Shown here piece after piece: positions 17,892 to 27,474 of a stretch of 64,000 nucleotides of DNA; positions within the stretch are counted from its first letter, which is position 1, and each line of letters opens with the position of its first letter. The notes under the pieces are model-generated. The model had not been told where the DNA came from. It searched no databases and saw only the letters and a program-made list of their open reading frames with translations. Origin of the DNA: CAVTQY01 sp963736975 (GTDB lineage Bacteria; Pseudomonadota; Alphaproteobacteria; Acetobacterales; Acetobacteraceae); contig CAVTQY010000001.1 in NCBI GenBank assembly GCA_963736975.1, positions 1,612,001 through 1,676,000 on the forward strand, written 5' to 3'. A program made the translations under genes and the position numbers.

Positions 17892-18596
17892 CTAATCGGT
17901 CCTCGATGCGGTCGGGACCGGCATCGGCGCGGGCAGCGGGGCGGCCGCACGCGCCATTCCCAGCAGCGATGCCGGCAGCGCGACAGGCACCGCCCGCTGC
18001 ATGGGGGCGCGGTACGGCATAGCCGCCCGGACCGGCCAGACGGATGGATACGGCACCGGAGAGGCCGGGCGGGATAGCGGACGGGATGCGACCATGCTCG
18101 GGGCGGTTGCGGGAATAACCGGGTGCATGGCGGGCCGCGGCTCGGGCGGGCGCGGATGCTCGGGTGCGTCGTGGCGGGCTGGCGGGACCTGCGCATCGAC
18201 CGGTTTTGCCCGGGTGGCTTCGGTGAGTGGTGACGGCGGGTTTGCCGCGGCAACCGGCACGGCGGCGGGTTCGGCCGGCGCAACTTGCGGGGCGGGTGGG
18301 GGCGTCTCGGGCACCGGCGGCAGACGCCCATCCAGCTCGGCGAAGGAAGCGAACTGGTTCGGGGTGGTGGCCTTCAGCGTCAGGAACTGGTTGGCGAGCG
18401 TCTGCAACCGGTCCGGCTGGTTCAGCAGCGTCCATTCCGCGTGCAGCAGGCGAATCTGCTCGCGTGTCGCGGAGGTCTTGCGGACCGTGGCCTCGATCTG
18501 CTGGTCGAGCACGTTCACCCGGTGCTTGGCCTGATAGAGATACAGGCCCGAACCGCAGGCCAGCAGGAAGCAGACGCAGGTGACGGGGCGGATCAT
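17892..18596 (-). CDS. ftsL: FtsL-like division protein with long Pro-rich C-terminal tail
   Basis: The position between rsmH and ftsI and the architecture identify FtsL: a short N-terminus, one transmembrane segment (about residues 4-21), then a heptad-like periplasmic coiled coil (about 25-68, ending WTLLNQPDRLQTLANQFL). FtsL forms the FtsQLB complex. Beyond residue 75 the protein has about 155 residues of Pro/Ala-rich, low-complexity sequence, roughly doubling the usual FtsL length. Similar tails occur in some alphaproteobacterial FtsL proteins, but this one is not recognisable as a domain. The start overlaps the rsmH stop (ATGA), and the stop abuts the ftsI start. Confidence 0.85.
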   Translation of the reverse strand: MIRPVTCVCFLLACGSGLYLYQAKHRVNVLDQQIEATVRKTSATREQIRLLHAEWTLLNQPDRLQTLANQFLTLKATTPNQFASFAELDGRLPPVPETPPPAPQVAPAEPAAVPVAAANPPSPLTEATRAKPVDAQVPPARHDAPEHPRPPEPRPAMHPVIPATAPSMVASRPLSRPASPVPYPSVWPVRAAMPYRAPMQRAVPVALPASLLGMARAAAPLPAPMPVPTASRTD

Positions 18597-19546
18597 CGGC
18601 CAGCCCTGGCAGAGACGGACAGCCGTTCGAGGGCGCGCAGCCGCGCGCTGCGGGCCCGCGGGTTGGCCGTGGTCTCGGCCTCGCTCGGCCGCACCGCGCG
18701 TGGGGTGAGCAGGCGAAAGCCGGGTGCCGGGCGGGTGGCGATTGCGGCCGGCACATGGCGCGAGGGCAACGGCGCCCGGCCGGCGGCCTCTACCATGAAG
18801 CGCTTCACGATCCGGTCCTCGAGCGAATGAAACGAAACCACCACCAACCGTCCGCCGGGCGAGAGGAGGTCCGCAGCTTGGCCAAGTGCCCTGGTGATGT
18901 CCGCCAGCTCGTCATTCACTTTGATGCGCAGCGCCTGAAAGCTGCGGGTCGCCGGGTCGATTCCGGAGCGGTCGGGCGGCAGCACGTCGCGGATCACCTG
19001 GGCAAGACGCACCGTGGTGAGGATCGGCGCGGCGGTGCGCGCGGCGACGATGGCGCGGGCGATCCGGCGCGATGCCCGTTCCTCGCCGAGTTCATAAAAC
19101 AGGTCGGCAAGTTCGCGCTCCGGCAACCGGTTCACGAGGTCGGCCGCGGTTGGCCCTTCGCGGCCCATGCGCATGTCGAGCGGGCCGTCGGCGCGAAAAG
19201 AGAAGCCGCGCGCCGGGTCATCGAGCTGGAACGAGGACACGCCGAGATCCAGCACCACGCCGTCCAGCGCGCTCACGCCCTGGGCCCCGAGCAGGTCGAG
19301 CATATTGCCGAACCGCCCATGCAGCAGATGCAGCCGGCCCGGAAAGCGTGCCGCCAGCGCGGCGCCGCGGGCGATCGCGTCGGGGTCGCGGTCGATCGCC
19401 CACAGCGTGCAGCGGCAGGTCTCCAGAATGGCCGCGGCGTATCCGCCCCCGCCGAACGTGCCATCCAGATAAATGCCGCCCGAATGGGGCGCGAGCGCGG
19501 CCAGCATTTCGCGCAGCAGCACGGGGACGTGACCCTGGGCGTTCAT
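18593..19546 (-). CDS. rsmH: 16S rRNA (cytosine-1402-N4)-methyltransferase RsmH
   Basis: RsmH (MraW) methylates N4 of C1402 in the ribosomal P-site using S-adenosylmethionine. The SAM motif LDGTFGGGGYAAAIL (about residues 27-41), VLDLGVSSFQLDDPARGFSF and the C-terminal VVVSFHSLEDRIVKRF are diagnostic. Length is 317 residues. The start MNAQGHVPVLLREML at 19546 overlaps the mraZ stop (ATGA), and the stop overlaps ftsL. The order mraZ-rsmH-ftsL is the conserved head of dcw clusters. Confidence 0.97.
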   Translation of the reverse strand: MNAQGHVPVLLREMLAALAPHSGGIYLDGTFGGGGYAAAILETCRCTLWAIDRDPDAIARGAALAARFPGRLHLLHGRFGNMLDLLGAQGVSALDGVVLDLGVSSFQLDDPARGFSFRADGPLDMRMGREGPTAADLVNRLPERELADLFYELGEERASRRIARAIVAARTAAPILTTVRLAQVIRDVLPPDRSGIDPATRSFQALRIKVNDELADITRALGQAADLLSPGGRLVVVSFHSLEDRIVKRFMVEAAGRAPLPSRHVPAAIATRPAPGFRLLTPRAVRPSEAETTANPRARSARLRALERLSVSARAGR

Positions 19547-20031
19547 TGCCCGGCGCTCCCGAGCGTCAGCCCGCGCGCTCGGGCACGGTCGCGCGCCTCG
19601 GTGCGGCGACGCTCCGCCGCCTGCGGTTCCCAGATCTGGAAAATGCGGCCGAGACCCATGAACACCACCGTCTCGCCAACTCCGGCATGGGCGATCAGGG
19701 GATCGGGCAGGACAATGCGTCCTTCCCTGTCGGTCTCGACCGGATAGGCATCCGCATACAGGGTGGAGGCGAGGTCGTCATGCTCCTCGCTGAACACATC
19801 GAAGCGCTCGAGCGGTTTGGCGAGCGCATCGAATTCGGCAGTCGGCCAGGCTTCGATGCAAGGATGCTTGTGGGACGGACGAAGAATGAAATGCGTGCCG
19901 TTGCCGTTGCCATTGGTTCCCGCCGACGCGCTCCCGTTGTCCTGGCGCAGGGCGTTGCGGAAGGACGCCGGAACGGAGACGCGACCCTTGGCGTCCAGCC
20001 TGTTCTGGTGGGTGCCCAGGAAATGGGTCAT
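19543..20031 (-). CDS. mraZ: Transcriptional regulator MraZ
   Basis: MraZ is a ring-forming DNA-binding protein of the AbrB-like double-psi fold that regulates the dcw operon. The two repeated half-domains are visible as NRLDAKGRVSVPASFR (about residues 10-25) and ETDREGRIVLPDPLI (about 98-112). The central region has a Gly/Asn-rich insertion (SASAGTNGNGNGTHF). Length is 162 residues. It is the first gene of the cluster. Five evenly spaced TGGGN-type boxes lie 65-110 bp upstream, which indicates autoregulation. Its stop overlaps the rsmH start. Confidence 0.96.
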   Translation of the reverse strand: MTHFLGTHQNRLDAKGRVSVPASFRNALRQDNGSASAGTNGNGNGTHFILRPSHKHPCIEAWPTAEFDALAKPLERFDVFSEEHDDLASTLYADAYPVETDREGRIVLPDPLIAHAGVGETVVFMGLGRIFQIWEPQAAERRRTEARDRARARGLTLGSAGQ

Positions 20032-20095
20032 CCAACCGGCCCGCCCTTCATGACTGCCCTAGAGAAGCCCGGTTTCCGGAACCGCTCCGCGTTAA

Positions 20096-20140
20096 TGGGA
20101 TGTCGTGGGATAACATGGGCAAACATGGGCGTCAAAGGGA
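20096..20140. promoter_or_regulatory. Array of five MraZ boxes upstream of mraZ
   Basis: On the plus strand TGGGA, TGGGA, TGGGC, TGGGC and AGGGA start at 20096, 20106, 20116, 20126 and 20136, an exact 10-bp period with 5-bp spacers. Known MraZ operators are TGGGN direct repeats with 5-bp spacing in front of mraZ. The array starts 65 bp upstream of the mraZ start codon and should overlap or flank its promoter. The fifth box is degenerate. Confidence 0.88.
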
Positions 20141-20297
20141 TTTGGCGCATCGCGCAGCCATTTTCGCTTTTTCGCGAAGCAGTTGCTGTTTCTACGCAGT
20201 GACGCCGTGACCGGGGCAAGCCGAAATGGTCGCTGATTCCCGTTTCGTTCCAAAATTGTGTCGCGTTTTGCCGGTTTATTCCGCCGCCGGGGAGCGC

Positions 20298-21268
<971 letters not shown>

Positions 21269-21272
<4 letters not shown>

Positions 21273-22240
21273 AGAATGCAAGCCGCTTTATGGTCGGGAC
21301 CGATCACACGCAGCGGCGGCTCCGCATCCCGACAAGCCTGGGTCGCGAAGGCGCAGCGCGCGGCGAAGCGACAGCCGGGCGGCGGATCGAGCAGGTTGGG
21401 GACGGTACCAGGGATTTGCGCCAGCCGGGTGCGGTGGCGGGCGGTGGCATCGACCCGCGGGATCGCGCGGATCAGGCCCTGCGTATAGGGGTGGCGAGGG
21501 GTGGCGAAAAGCTCATCGACCGGCGCGTCTTCCACGACCTTGCCGGCGTACATGACAACAACGCGTTGCGCATTCTCGGCCACCACTCCCATGGCGTGGG
21601 TGATCAGCATGATTGCCATGCCGAAGCGCGCCTTCATATCGTTCAGCAAATCGAGGATCTGCGCCTGGATGGTGACGTCCAGCGCGGTGGTCGGCTCGTC
21701 CGCGATCAGCAATTGCGGCCCACATCCCAGCGCCATGGCGATCACCACCCGCTGCCGCATGCCGCCGGAGAACTGGTGGGGATAGTCATGCACCCGGCGC
21801 TCAGGGTTCGGTATCTGCACCAGCCGCAGCAGATCAACCGCGCGGGCCAGAGCCGCCCTGCGCGAGAGCCGCTCGTGCGCCCGGAGGGCCTCCGCGATCT
21901 GATCCCCCACCGGATAGACCGGATTGAGTGCGGTCATCGGCTCTTGGAACACCATCGCAATCTCGCGGGCGCGGATAATGTCCATCTCCGCCGCGGATAG
22001 CGGAACAAGATCGCGCCCCCGCCAGAGGATCTGGCCGCCGGCAAAACGGCCCGGAGGCATATCGATCAGCTTCAGTACGCTGCGCGCGGTCACCGTCTTG
22101 CCGCAGCCCGACTCTCCGACCACGGCCAGGGTTTCGCCGCGAGCCACCGCCATGCTGACCCCGTCCACCGCGCGCACCATGCCGTCATCGGTGCGGAACC
22201 AGGTCTTGAGGTCCCGGATCTCGAGCAGCTTCTCGGTCAT
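21269..22240 (-). CDS. Oligo/dipeptide ABC transporter ATP-binding protein (OppD/DppD type)
   Basis: This is the second ATPase subunit of the peptide-type importer. Walker A is GESGCGKTV near residue 44, the signature is FSGGMRQRVVIAMAL, Walker B LLIADEPTTALD, and the switch histidine occurs in ITHAMGVV. The usual residue after that histidine is Asp (THDLG); here it is Ala, a modest deviation in the H-loop/D-loop area. The C-terminal Cys-rich segment GCRFAARCAFATQAC matches the oligopeptide domain. Length is 323 residues. The start abuts the stop of the upstream permease, and the end overlaps the next ATPase gene. Confidence 0.93.
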
Positions 22241-23194
22241 CTAGATCACGCGGCGCGGATCGAGCGCGTCGCGCAGCCCATCACCGATGAAGTTGATGGA
22301 CAGCACGGTGAGGAAGATCGCAAAGCCCGGGAACAAGGCCCAATGCGGCGCGACGTCGAGATAGTCTTTCGCATCGTACAGGATGCGGCCCCAGGTCGGG
22401 GTGTCCGGTGGAAAGCCGAGCCCGAGGAACGACAGCGTGGATTCAGTGATGATTGCATTGGCCACTTCGATCGTCCCGGCGACGATCACCGGCCCGATCG
22501 CATTCGGCAGGATGTGCTTGACCATCAGCCGTGCCCGTGACGCGCCAAGGGCACGCGCGGCCTCGACAAACTCCTTTTCCCGCAACGACAGGAACTGGGC
22601 GCGCACCAGCCTCGCCAGCGGCATCCATCGCAGGCCGCCGATGACAATGACGATCAGCAGAAAAATACCACCTTCGTCGCCCAGTGCCGCGCGCAGCGGA
22701 TCGCGGAACAGATAGATCAGCAGCAGCAGCAGCGGGAGTTGCGGCAGCGACAGAAACAGATCCGTCACCCACATGAGCGCTGCGTCCAGACGTCCGCTCG
22801 CCATCCCTGAGATGGCGCCGATCACCACGCCCACGAGTACCGCGACCACCATCGCGGCAAGCCCGACCGCCAGCGAAATGCGACCGCCATAGATCAAGCG
22901 AGAGAGCAGATCCTGACCCAGATCGTCGGTGCCGAACGGGTGCGCCCAACCAGGTCCTTGCAGCTTGGCGGTGAAGTCTATCTCGTCGATCGGGATCGGC
23001 CAGAACAGCGAACCGAAGATAATACCGAGGACGATCAGCCCAAGTATGACCACGCTGATCAGGGCGAGCTTATGCCTGCGGAATCTCCGCCAGGCCTGCA
23101 TCCGCAGCGAAACGTGGGGCGCAGTCCGTCCCGACGCCTGATCGACTTGCGCCGGCGCCTCAGCGGTAAGAGATGCGGGGATCGAGCCAGGCAT
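22241..23194 (-). CDS. Oligo/dipeptide ABC transporter permease (OppC/DppC type)
   Basis: This inner-membrane permease has a hydrophilic N-terminus of about 40 residues and six transmembrane segments. The EAA-type loop reads FVEAARALGASRARLMVKHILPN, and the stretch FLGLGFPPDTPTWGRIL is typical of OppC. The start at 23194 overlaps the upstream permease gene by 35 bases. A later ATG at 23101 (MQAWRRFRRHK) would avoid overlap and still keep the N-terminal amphipathic helix, so the start is uncertain. It pairs with the OppB-type permease to form the channel. Confidence 0.92.
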   Translation of the reverse strand: MPGSIPASLTAEAPAQVDQASGRTAPHVSLRMQAWRRFRRHKLALISVVILGLIVLGIIFGSLFWPIPIDEIDFTAKLQGPGWAHPFGTDDLGQDLLSRLIYGGRISLAVGLAAMVVAVLVGVVIGAISGMASGRLDAALMWVTDLFLSLPQLPLLLLLIYLFRDPLRAALGDEGGIFLLIVIVIGGLRWMPLARLVRAQFLSLREKEFVEAARALGASRARLMVKHILPNAIGPVIVAGTIEVANAIITESTLSFLGLGFPPDTPTWGRILYDAKDYLDVAPHWALFPGFAIFLTVLSINFIGDGLRDALDPRRVI

Positions 23195-24122
23195 ACAGAA
23201 GATCTGCGATCAGGTTGAACAGCACGACAAGCACGGCGAAGACGAAAGTCACGGCCATCACGACCGGCGTATCGTTGGTCAGTATCGATGATATCAGCAA
23301 CGATCCGATGCCGGGGACACGAAAGATCTGCTCGGTGATGATGGCCCCCCCGAAGATGATGGGCAGTTGCACGGCAACCAGAGTGACGACCGGCACCAGT
23401 GCGTTCCGCACGACATGCCGGGTGATGACCTTGCGCTCGCCGATACCCTTCGATCGTGCCGTGGTGACGTAATCCAGCTTGATCACGTCCAGCACGGAGG
23501 CGCGGACGTACCGCACCAATGAGGCGCCCTGGAAAAGCCCCAGCACCATCACCGGCATGATCGACTGGAGGATGTTCTGCCAGAGCCAATCGAAGCCCCT
23601 GGCAGAAAGGTCCGTGCGGAAGACGAACGGCAGCCAGTGAAGCTGGATGCTGAAGATCAGGATCAACAGCAGTCCGGTAAAGAACGTGGGCAGGGAGAAG
23701 CCTACGAAGGCCAGGGTGTTGGCGATCTGATCAAACAATGAATACGGCCGGGCGCCGGCAAGCACGCCAACCGGGACCGCGACCAGAACCGCGAGAATTT
23801 CGGCCGAACCGAGGATGATCAACGTGACGGGAAGCCGCTGAAGGATCAGCGTCTCGACATCCATCCGGCTGGCGAAAGAAAAGCCCCAATCGCCCTGCAG
23901 CATGGCGATAAGCCAGTGGAAATAGCGCAGCCACACCGGGTCATCCAGGCCGAACTTGGCGCGCAGCGAGGCGACCACGGCCGGCGGCACGTTCGGATTG
24001 GTCAAGAGCTCACCAAACGGATCCCCGGGGGCGAGCGCGAGAATCGTGTAGATGATCACGCTGATGCCCAGCAGACTGGGGATGGCGATCATCAGTCGCC
24101 GGAGCACATACGCCCGGGACAT
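23160..24122 (-). CDS. Oligo/dipeptide ABC transporter permease (OppB/DppB type)
   Basis: This OppB-type permease starts MSRAYVLRRLMIAIPSLLG, the usual first transmembrane segment, and contains the conserved N-terminal motif LAPGDPFGELL. The EAA-like loop reads DYVTTARSKGIGERKVITRHVVRNA. Six transmembrane segments are predicted by eye and the length is 320 residues. It follows the binding-protein gene after 70 bp and overlaps the OppC-type gene. Its partners are the permease and two ATPases downstream. Confidence 0.93.
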   Translation of the reverse strand: MSRAYVLRRLMIAIPSLLGISVIIYTILALAPGDPFGELLTNPNVPPAVVASLRAKFGLDDPVWLRYFHWLIAMLQGDWGFSFASRMDVETLILQRLPVTLIILGSAEILAVLVAVPVGVLAGARPYSLFDQIANTLAFVGFSLPTFFTGLLLILIFSIQLHWLPFVFRTDLSARGFDWLWQNILQSIMPVMVLGLFQGASLVRYVRASVLDVIKLDYVTTARSKGIGERKVITRHVVRNALVPVVTLVAVQLPIIFGGAIITEQIFRVPGIGSLLISSILTNDTPVVMAVTFVFAVLVVLFNLIADLLYAWLDPRISYR

Positions 24123-24192
24123 TCAGGATTCCCGCAAAGCGGCACCGGGATTCAGGACGCGATCATCCCGTCCCGGTGCATTGCGCGCGGCG

Positions 24193-25995
24193 TTACGACC
24201 GAACCTCCATGTACCAGTCCGGCAGATCCCAGGTGTCATTGTCCCAACCGCTCAATGGCGCCCGGAGGCCGTTGATGGTCGCGCTGACGGACTTGCGGAA
24301 GATCAGCGGGATGACCACGACGTTCTTGACGACCATATCGTTGAGTTGGATGAAGTCCGCGGCGCGCTTCACCGGGTCGAGTTCATCGGTCGTTTCGGCA
24401 TAGATCTTGTCGTACTCCGGGCTCTGCCAACGCGTGATGTTGCGGCCCTGCCACTTGTTCGCCTTGCTGGCGACCTGCGAGGACAGGAAGTTCTGCATGA
24501 ACAGACCCGGATCGGGCTGCGGCGGATTGGTCGTGTACATCTGCAGATCGGCGTAGAACTTGGTATATGTGTCGTCGTTCCCGGTATCGGAGGAGAAAAA
24601 CACCGTAGCGAGAACCGCCTTGAGGCGAAGCTCGATCCCGGCCTTGTGGCACGCCTGCTTGATGATCTCCTGCGTTTCCTGGCGCGGCTGGTTGATCGAG
24701 GTCTGGAACAGCCAACTCAGTTTGTTGCCGTCCTTCTGCCGGATACCGTCCGGCCCGCGTTTCCAGCCGTTCTGATCGAGCAGATCGTTCGCCTTGGCAA
24801 TATTGAACTCCCAGGAAGTATCTTTCGACACGAACCGGGGCGGACCATTCAGGAAATTGGCGGTCGCCGAGCCGGTACGGCCGTAGATGTATTTTTGCAC
24901 GCTGCCGCGATCGACCAGCAAGGACAGCGCCTGCCGGACGATGGGGTCCGACAGGGTGGGGTTCTTGGTCTTGAGGCTGGACCGTTCCCCGTCCACGACT
25001 TTGTTGGGATCGGTGAAGTTTACCTGCATCTGTTCCACGTTCCCGCCCTCGACCAAGGCGACGTGGCCTTTACTCGCGGCCTCCATTTTCTTCAGCAGTT
25101 CATCTTCTACCTGCAGGTTCCAGGCATAATCGTACTCGCCGGTTTCCAGCACGGCGCGGGCGGCCGAGGTGGCATCGCCGCCGCCCTTCATATCGACAGC
25201 GTCGAAGAAGGGGCGGTTCGGCTGATGATAGTCCATGTTGATCACGCCCTGCGCGAGATCGCCAGGGGTGAAACTTTTGAACTTGTAGGGGCCGGTGCCC
25301 ACCGGCTTCAGATTGTTCGGCGCATCCCGCGATTTCGCGCCAATATACGACTCGAACAGATGCTTGGGAATGATGCAACCATAGGAGCCGACGAACGGGT
25401 CAGCCCAGAAGGGGGTCGGCTTCGTGAAGGAGACCTTCACGGTATGATCGTCGATCTTCTCAACTTGGTTGTAATTGTAGCTGCCGGCGCTCACTGCCGC
25501 GGTCTGCGGATCGCGCGCGTATTGCCAGTTGAACACCACGTCATCGGCCGTGAAAGGTTGCCCGTCATGCCATTTCACGCCCTGTTTCAGCTTCCAGGTC
25601 ACCGACTTTCCGTCGGCGGCAAGTCCGCCATTGTCCCGGCTTGGGATTTCCGCCGCCAGGACCGTTTTGAGGTTGCCTTCATTGTCCCAAGCCGCCAACG
25701 GCTCGTAGAACAGGCGTGATCCGTCCTGGTCTTTCGTGCCCACGGCGAAATGCGGGTTCAGCAGCGTCGGGCCCTGCCACCACAGCAGTTTCAGCGTACC
25801 GCCCCCGCCGCGCTTGCTGGGCTTGTAATCGAACGGCGCCATCGGTTCAGCCATGGCCACCCCGCCGATGGCGAGCAACTGCGATGCCATCGGAGCGGTC
25901 AGGCCGAGCACCGCCATTCGCCGGATGAAGCCACGCCGCGACAGGCGTCCTTCTTTTACCCGGTCGATCATGTGCTGAAGTGTATCTCTGTCCAT
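24193..25995 (-). CDS. Tat-exported peptide-type substrate-binding protein (SBP_bac_5)
   Basis: This is the periplasmic solute receptor of the importer. Residues 19-24 (SRRGFI) are a twin-arginine motif, followed by a hydrophobic stretch and a likely cleavage after GGVAMA at residue 49, so export is probably through Tat. The mature part shows the family-5 pattern: LFYEPLAAWDNEG, LKQGVKWHDGQPFTADDVVF, GTGPYKF and RQALSLLVDRGSVQ. Length is 600 residues. It is the first gene of the operon. Tat export and the dipeptide/oligopeptide fold leave the substrate open (peptides, opines and other solutes are known in this family). Confidence 0.92.
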   Translation of the reverse strand: MDRDTLQHMIDRVKEGRLSRRGFIRRMAVLGLTAPMASQLLAIGGVAMAEPMAPFDYKPSKRGGGGTLKLLWWQGPTLLNPHFAVGTKDQDGSRLFYEPLAAWDNEGNLKTVLAAEIPSRDNGGLAADGKSVTWKLKQGVKWHDGQPFTADDVVFNWQYARDPQTAAVSAGSYNYNQVEKIDDHTVKVSFTKPTPFWADPFVGSYGCIIPKHLFESYIGAKSRDAPNNLKPVGTGPYKFKSFTPGDLAQGVINMDYHQPNRPFFDAVDMKGGGDATSAARAVLETGEYDYAWNLQVEDELLKKMEAASKGHVALVEGGNVEQMQVNFTDPNKVVDGERSSLKTKNPTLSDPIVRQALSLLVDRGSVQKYIYGRTGSATANFLNGPPRFVSKDTSWEFNIAKANDLLDQNGWKRGPDGIRQKDGNKLSWLFQTSINQPRQETQEIIKQACHKAGIELRLKAVLATVFFSSDTGNDDTYTKFYADLQMYTTNPPQPDPGLFMQNFLSSQVASKANKWQGRNITRWQSPEYDKIYAETTDELDPVKRAADFIQLNDMVVKNVVVIPLIFRKSVSATINGLRAPLSGWDNDTWDLPDWYMEVRS

Positions 25996-26176
25996 TCAGG
26001 CCCCCCGCTACAAGGCTGCTCACGCCCTCTCGTGAACCGGGAGGTGCATTGAGTTCGACCCTGCACGCAAAGTGCCATCGCCATGCAAGCGGGTCAATGC
26101 TCGCCTGCGCCGCTATCTGGTCTGTTTCATATCGCCTGACACGGCTCCCGCCCGGTCGCAATGTTTCTGAAGCGAG

Positions 26177-26579
26177 GCGTCAGACGGCCTGTAAGCCGGG
26201 TTCTGTCCGCGCGAGCCAGGTTCCCCTGGAGCGCGGGACGGCCATTCCTCTGGGGCACGCCTCGCGGCGCACCTCGCGCGACCAACCCGGGCAGCGGAGC
26301 GGGAATGCTCCTGGCCCGAAGGCCCGCTGCCCCTATTCGGTCTTGCTCCCGGTGGGGTTTACCCTGCCACCGGCGTTGCCGCCGGCGCGGTGCGCTCTTA
26401 CCGCACCGTTTCACCCTTGCCCGCGATCCGTTCGGTGCGCGGGCGGTTTGTTTTCTGTGGCACTGTCCCTGGGGTCGCCCCCGCCGGTGGTTAACCGGCA
26501 CCGCATTCCCGTGGAGCCCGGACTTTCCTCTGATCCCCGGGTCAAGCCCGAGGACAGCGGCCGTCCGGCCGTCTGACGC
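26177..26579 (-). ncRNA. rnpB: RNase P catalytic RNA (bacterial type A)
   Basis: Read on the minus strand, the RNA begins and ends with a perfect 13-bp P1 helix (GCGTCAGACGGCC at 26579-26567 with GGCCGTCTGACGC at 26189-26177). The conserved P4 core GAGGAAAGTCCGGGCTCC lies about 50 bases in. ACAGTGCCACAGAAA, GGGTGAAACGGTGCGGTAAGAGC and the 3' core ACAGAACCCGGCTTAC follow in the expected order. The length of about 403 nt suits type A. The P3 hairpin (TCCTCGGG/CCCGGGGA, loop CTTGA) resembles a dispersed repeat of alphaproteobacteria. Any protein frame over this region is a shadow. RNase P processes tRNA 5' ends together with RnpA. Confidence 0.96.
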
Positions 26580-26608
26580 TTTTCACATCGGCTGACGCCG
26601 GCGTGACG

Positions 26609-27343
26609 TCAACTGCTGCCGCAGGCCTGCGAAACCGCCAGCAGGCGGGCGAGCGTGCCGGCATCCGCCTGGCCGGTCACGGCCTCCGGCCGCCAATGGC
26701 GCTGGAAAGCGCGCAGCACTGCGGCGAGCGCCGGGTCGAGCGCGCCCTCCGGCGCCACGCGGTAGCCGACCATGTTCAATGCGGCGCGGACGCTTTGCAG
26801 GTTCGCCGCATCGCGTACCGCGGCACCGGTGCCGAGGTCCGGGACATCCGGGGGCCACAGCCCCACACCGCTCTGGCCGAGGCCTGCCCAGTCGAGTTTT
26901 TCTCCCGGATCACGCGCGCGGTCGGGCGCCGCGTCGCTGTGGCCGATGATGTTGCGTGCCGGTATCGGATGGCGCGACAGGATTTCCAGGCAGAGATCGC
27001 AGAGCACGGCGAGTTGCAGCACCGGAAAATCCGGATAGCCGGCATCGTGGCCGCGGTTGACGAGGTTGATGCCAATGGAACGATCATCGAGGTTGGCGTG
27101 GCCGCGCCAGTACGACGGGCCGGCATGCCAGGCCCGCTCTGTCTCCGGCACGAGCAGCAGGACCGCACCGCTTGCATCGATCAGATAATGCGATGACGCA
27201 CGCGAGGCGGGATGGCGCAAATGCTCGATCGCCGCCTCTACCGTGGGCGTGCCGGTATAGTGGAGGATGATCATATCGACGCGCGCGCCGGCCCGCCGCG
27301 CATCGCGATTGGGGCTGAGCAGTTCCCGTATGCGCAGGCTCAT
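26609..27343 (-). CDS. N-acetylmuramoyl-L-alanine amidase, AmiD type, with peptidoglycan-binding domain
   Basis: This amidase_2 enzyme cleaves the bond between MurNAc and L-Ala in peptidoglycan or muropeptides. The first zinc histidine is in MIILHYTG (residue 28), and IGHSDAAPDRARDPGEKLDW carries the second ligand region. SIGINLVNRG is also typical. Residues about 180-240 form a peptidoglycan-binding-like helical repeat (LQSVRAALNMVGY, VLRAFQRHWRP). No signal peptide is evident at the N-terminus (MSLRIRELLSPNRDAR), so a cytoplasmic recycling role (AmpD-like) is possible. It lies 30 bp beyond the rnpB 5' end on the same strand. Confidence 0.88.
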   Translation of the reverse strand: MSLRIRELLSPNRDARRAGARVDMIILHYTGTPTVEAAIEHLRHPASRASSHYLIDASGAVLLLVPETERAWHAGPSYWRGHANLDDRSIGINLVNRGHDAGYPDFPVLQLAVLCDLCLEILSRHPIPARNIIGHSDAAPDRARDPGEKLDWAGLGQSGVGLWPPDVPDLGTGAAVRDAANLQSVRAALNMVGYRVAPEGALDPALAAVLRAFQRHWRPEAVTGQADAGTLARLLAVSQACGSS

Positions 27344-27382
27344 ACCAGCCGCCGAGTCGAATGACCCCTCGACGAAGCCGGC

Positions 27383-27425
27383 CCCACCACCGTCACGGCC
27401 GGCGAAGGCGGGCCACCCACGTCTT
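27383..27425. repeat. REP-like element between the amidase and DjlA-like genes
   Basis: The plus strand has CCACCGTCACGGCCGGCGAA followed by GGCGGGCCACCCACGTCTTT. It resembles the REP-like element common in alphaproteobacterial intergenic DNA, a near-palindrome ending in CCACGTCTTT. It lies in the 131-bp gap. The identification is from memory of that family and was not tested by search. Confidence 0.45.
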
Positions 27426-27474
27426 TCGCGGATGCGACGCTAAGCACCGTCGAAGACCAACTGACCGGCTGGTA

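Noticed and set aside
26180..26595. Overlapping protein frames across 26100-26600
   Set aside because: The region is rnpB; conserved RNase P RNA elements in correct order explain it.
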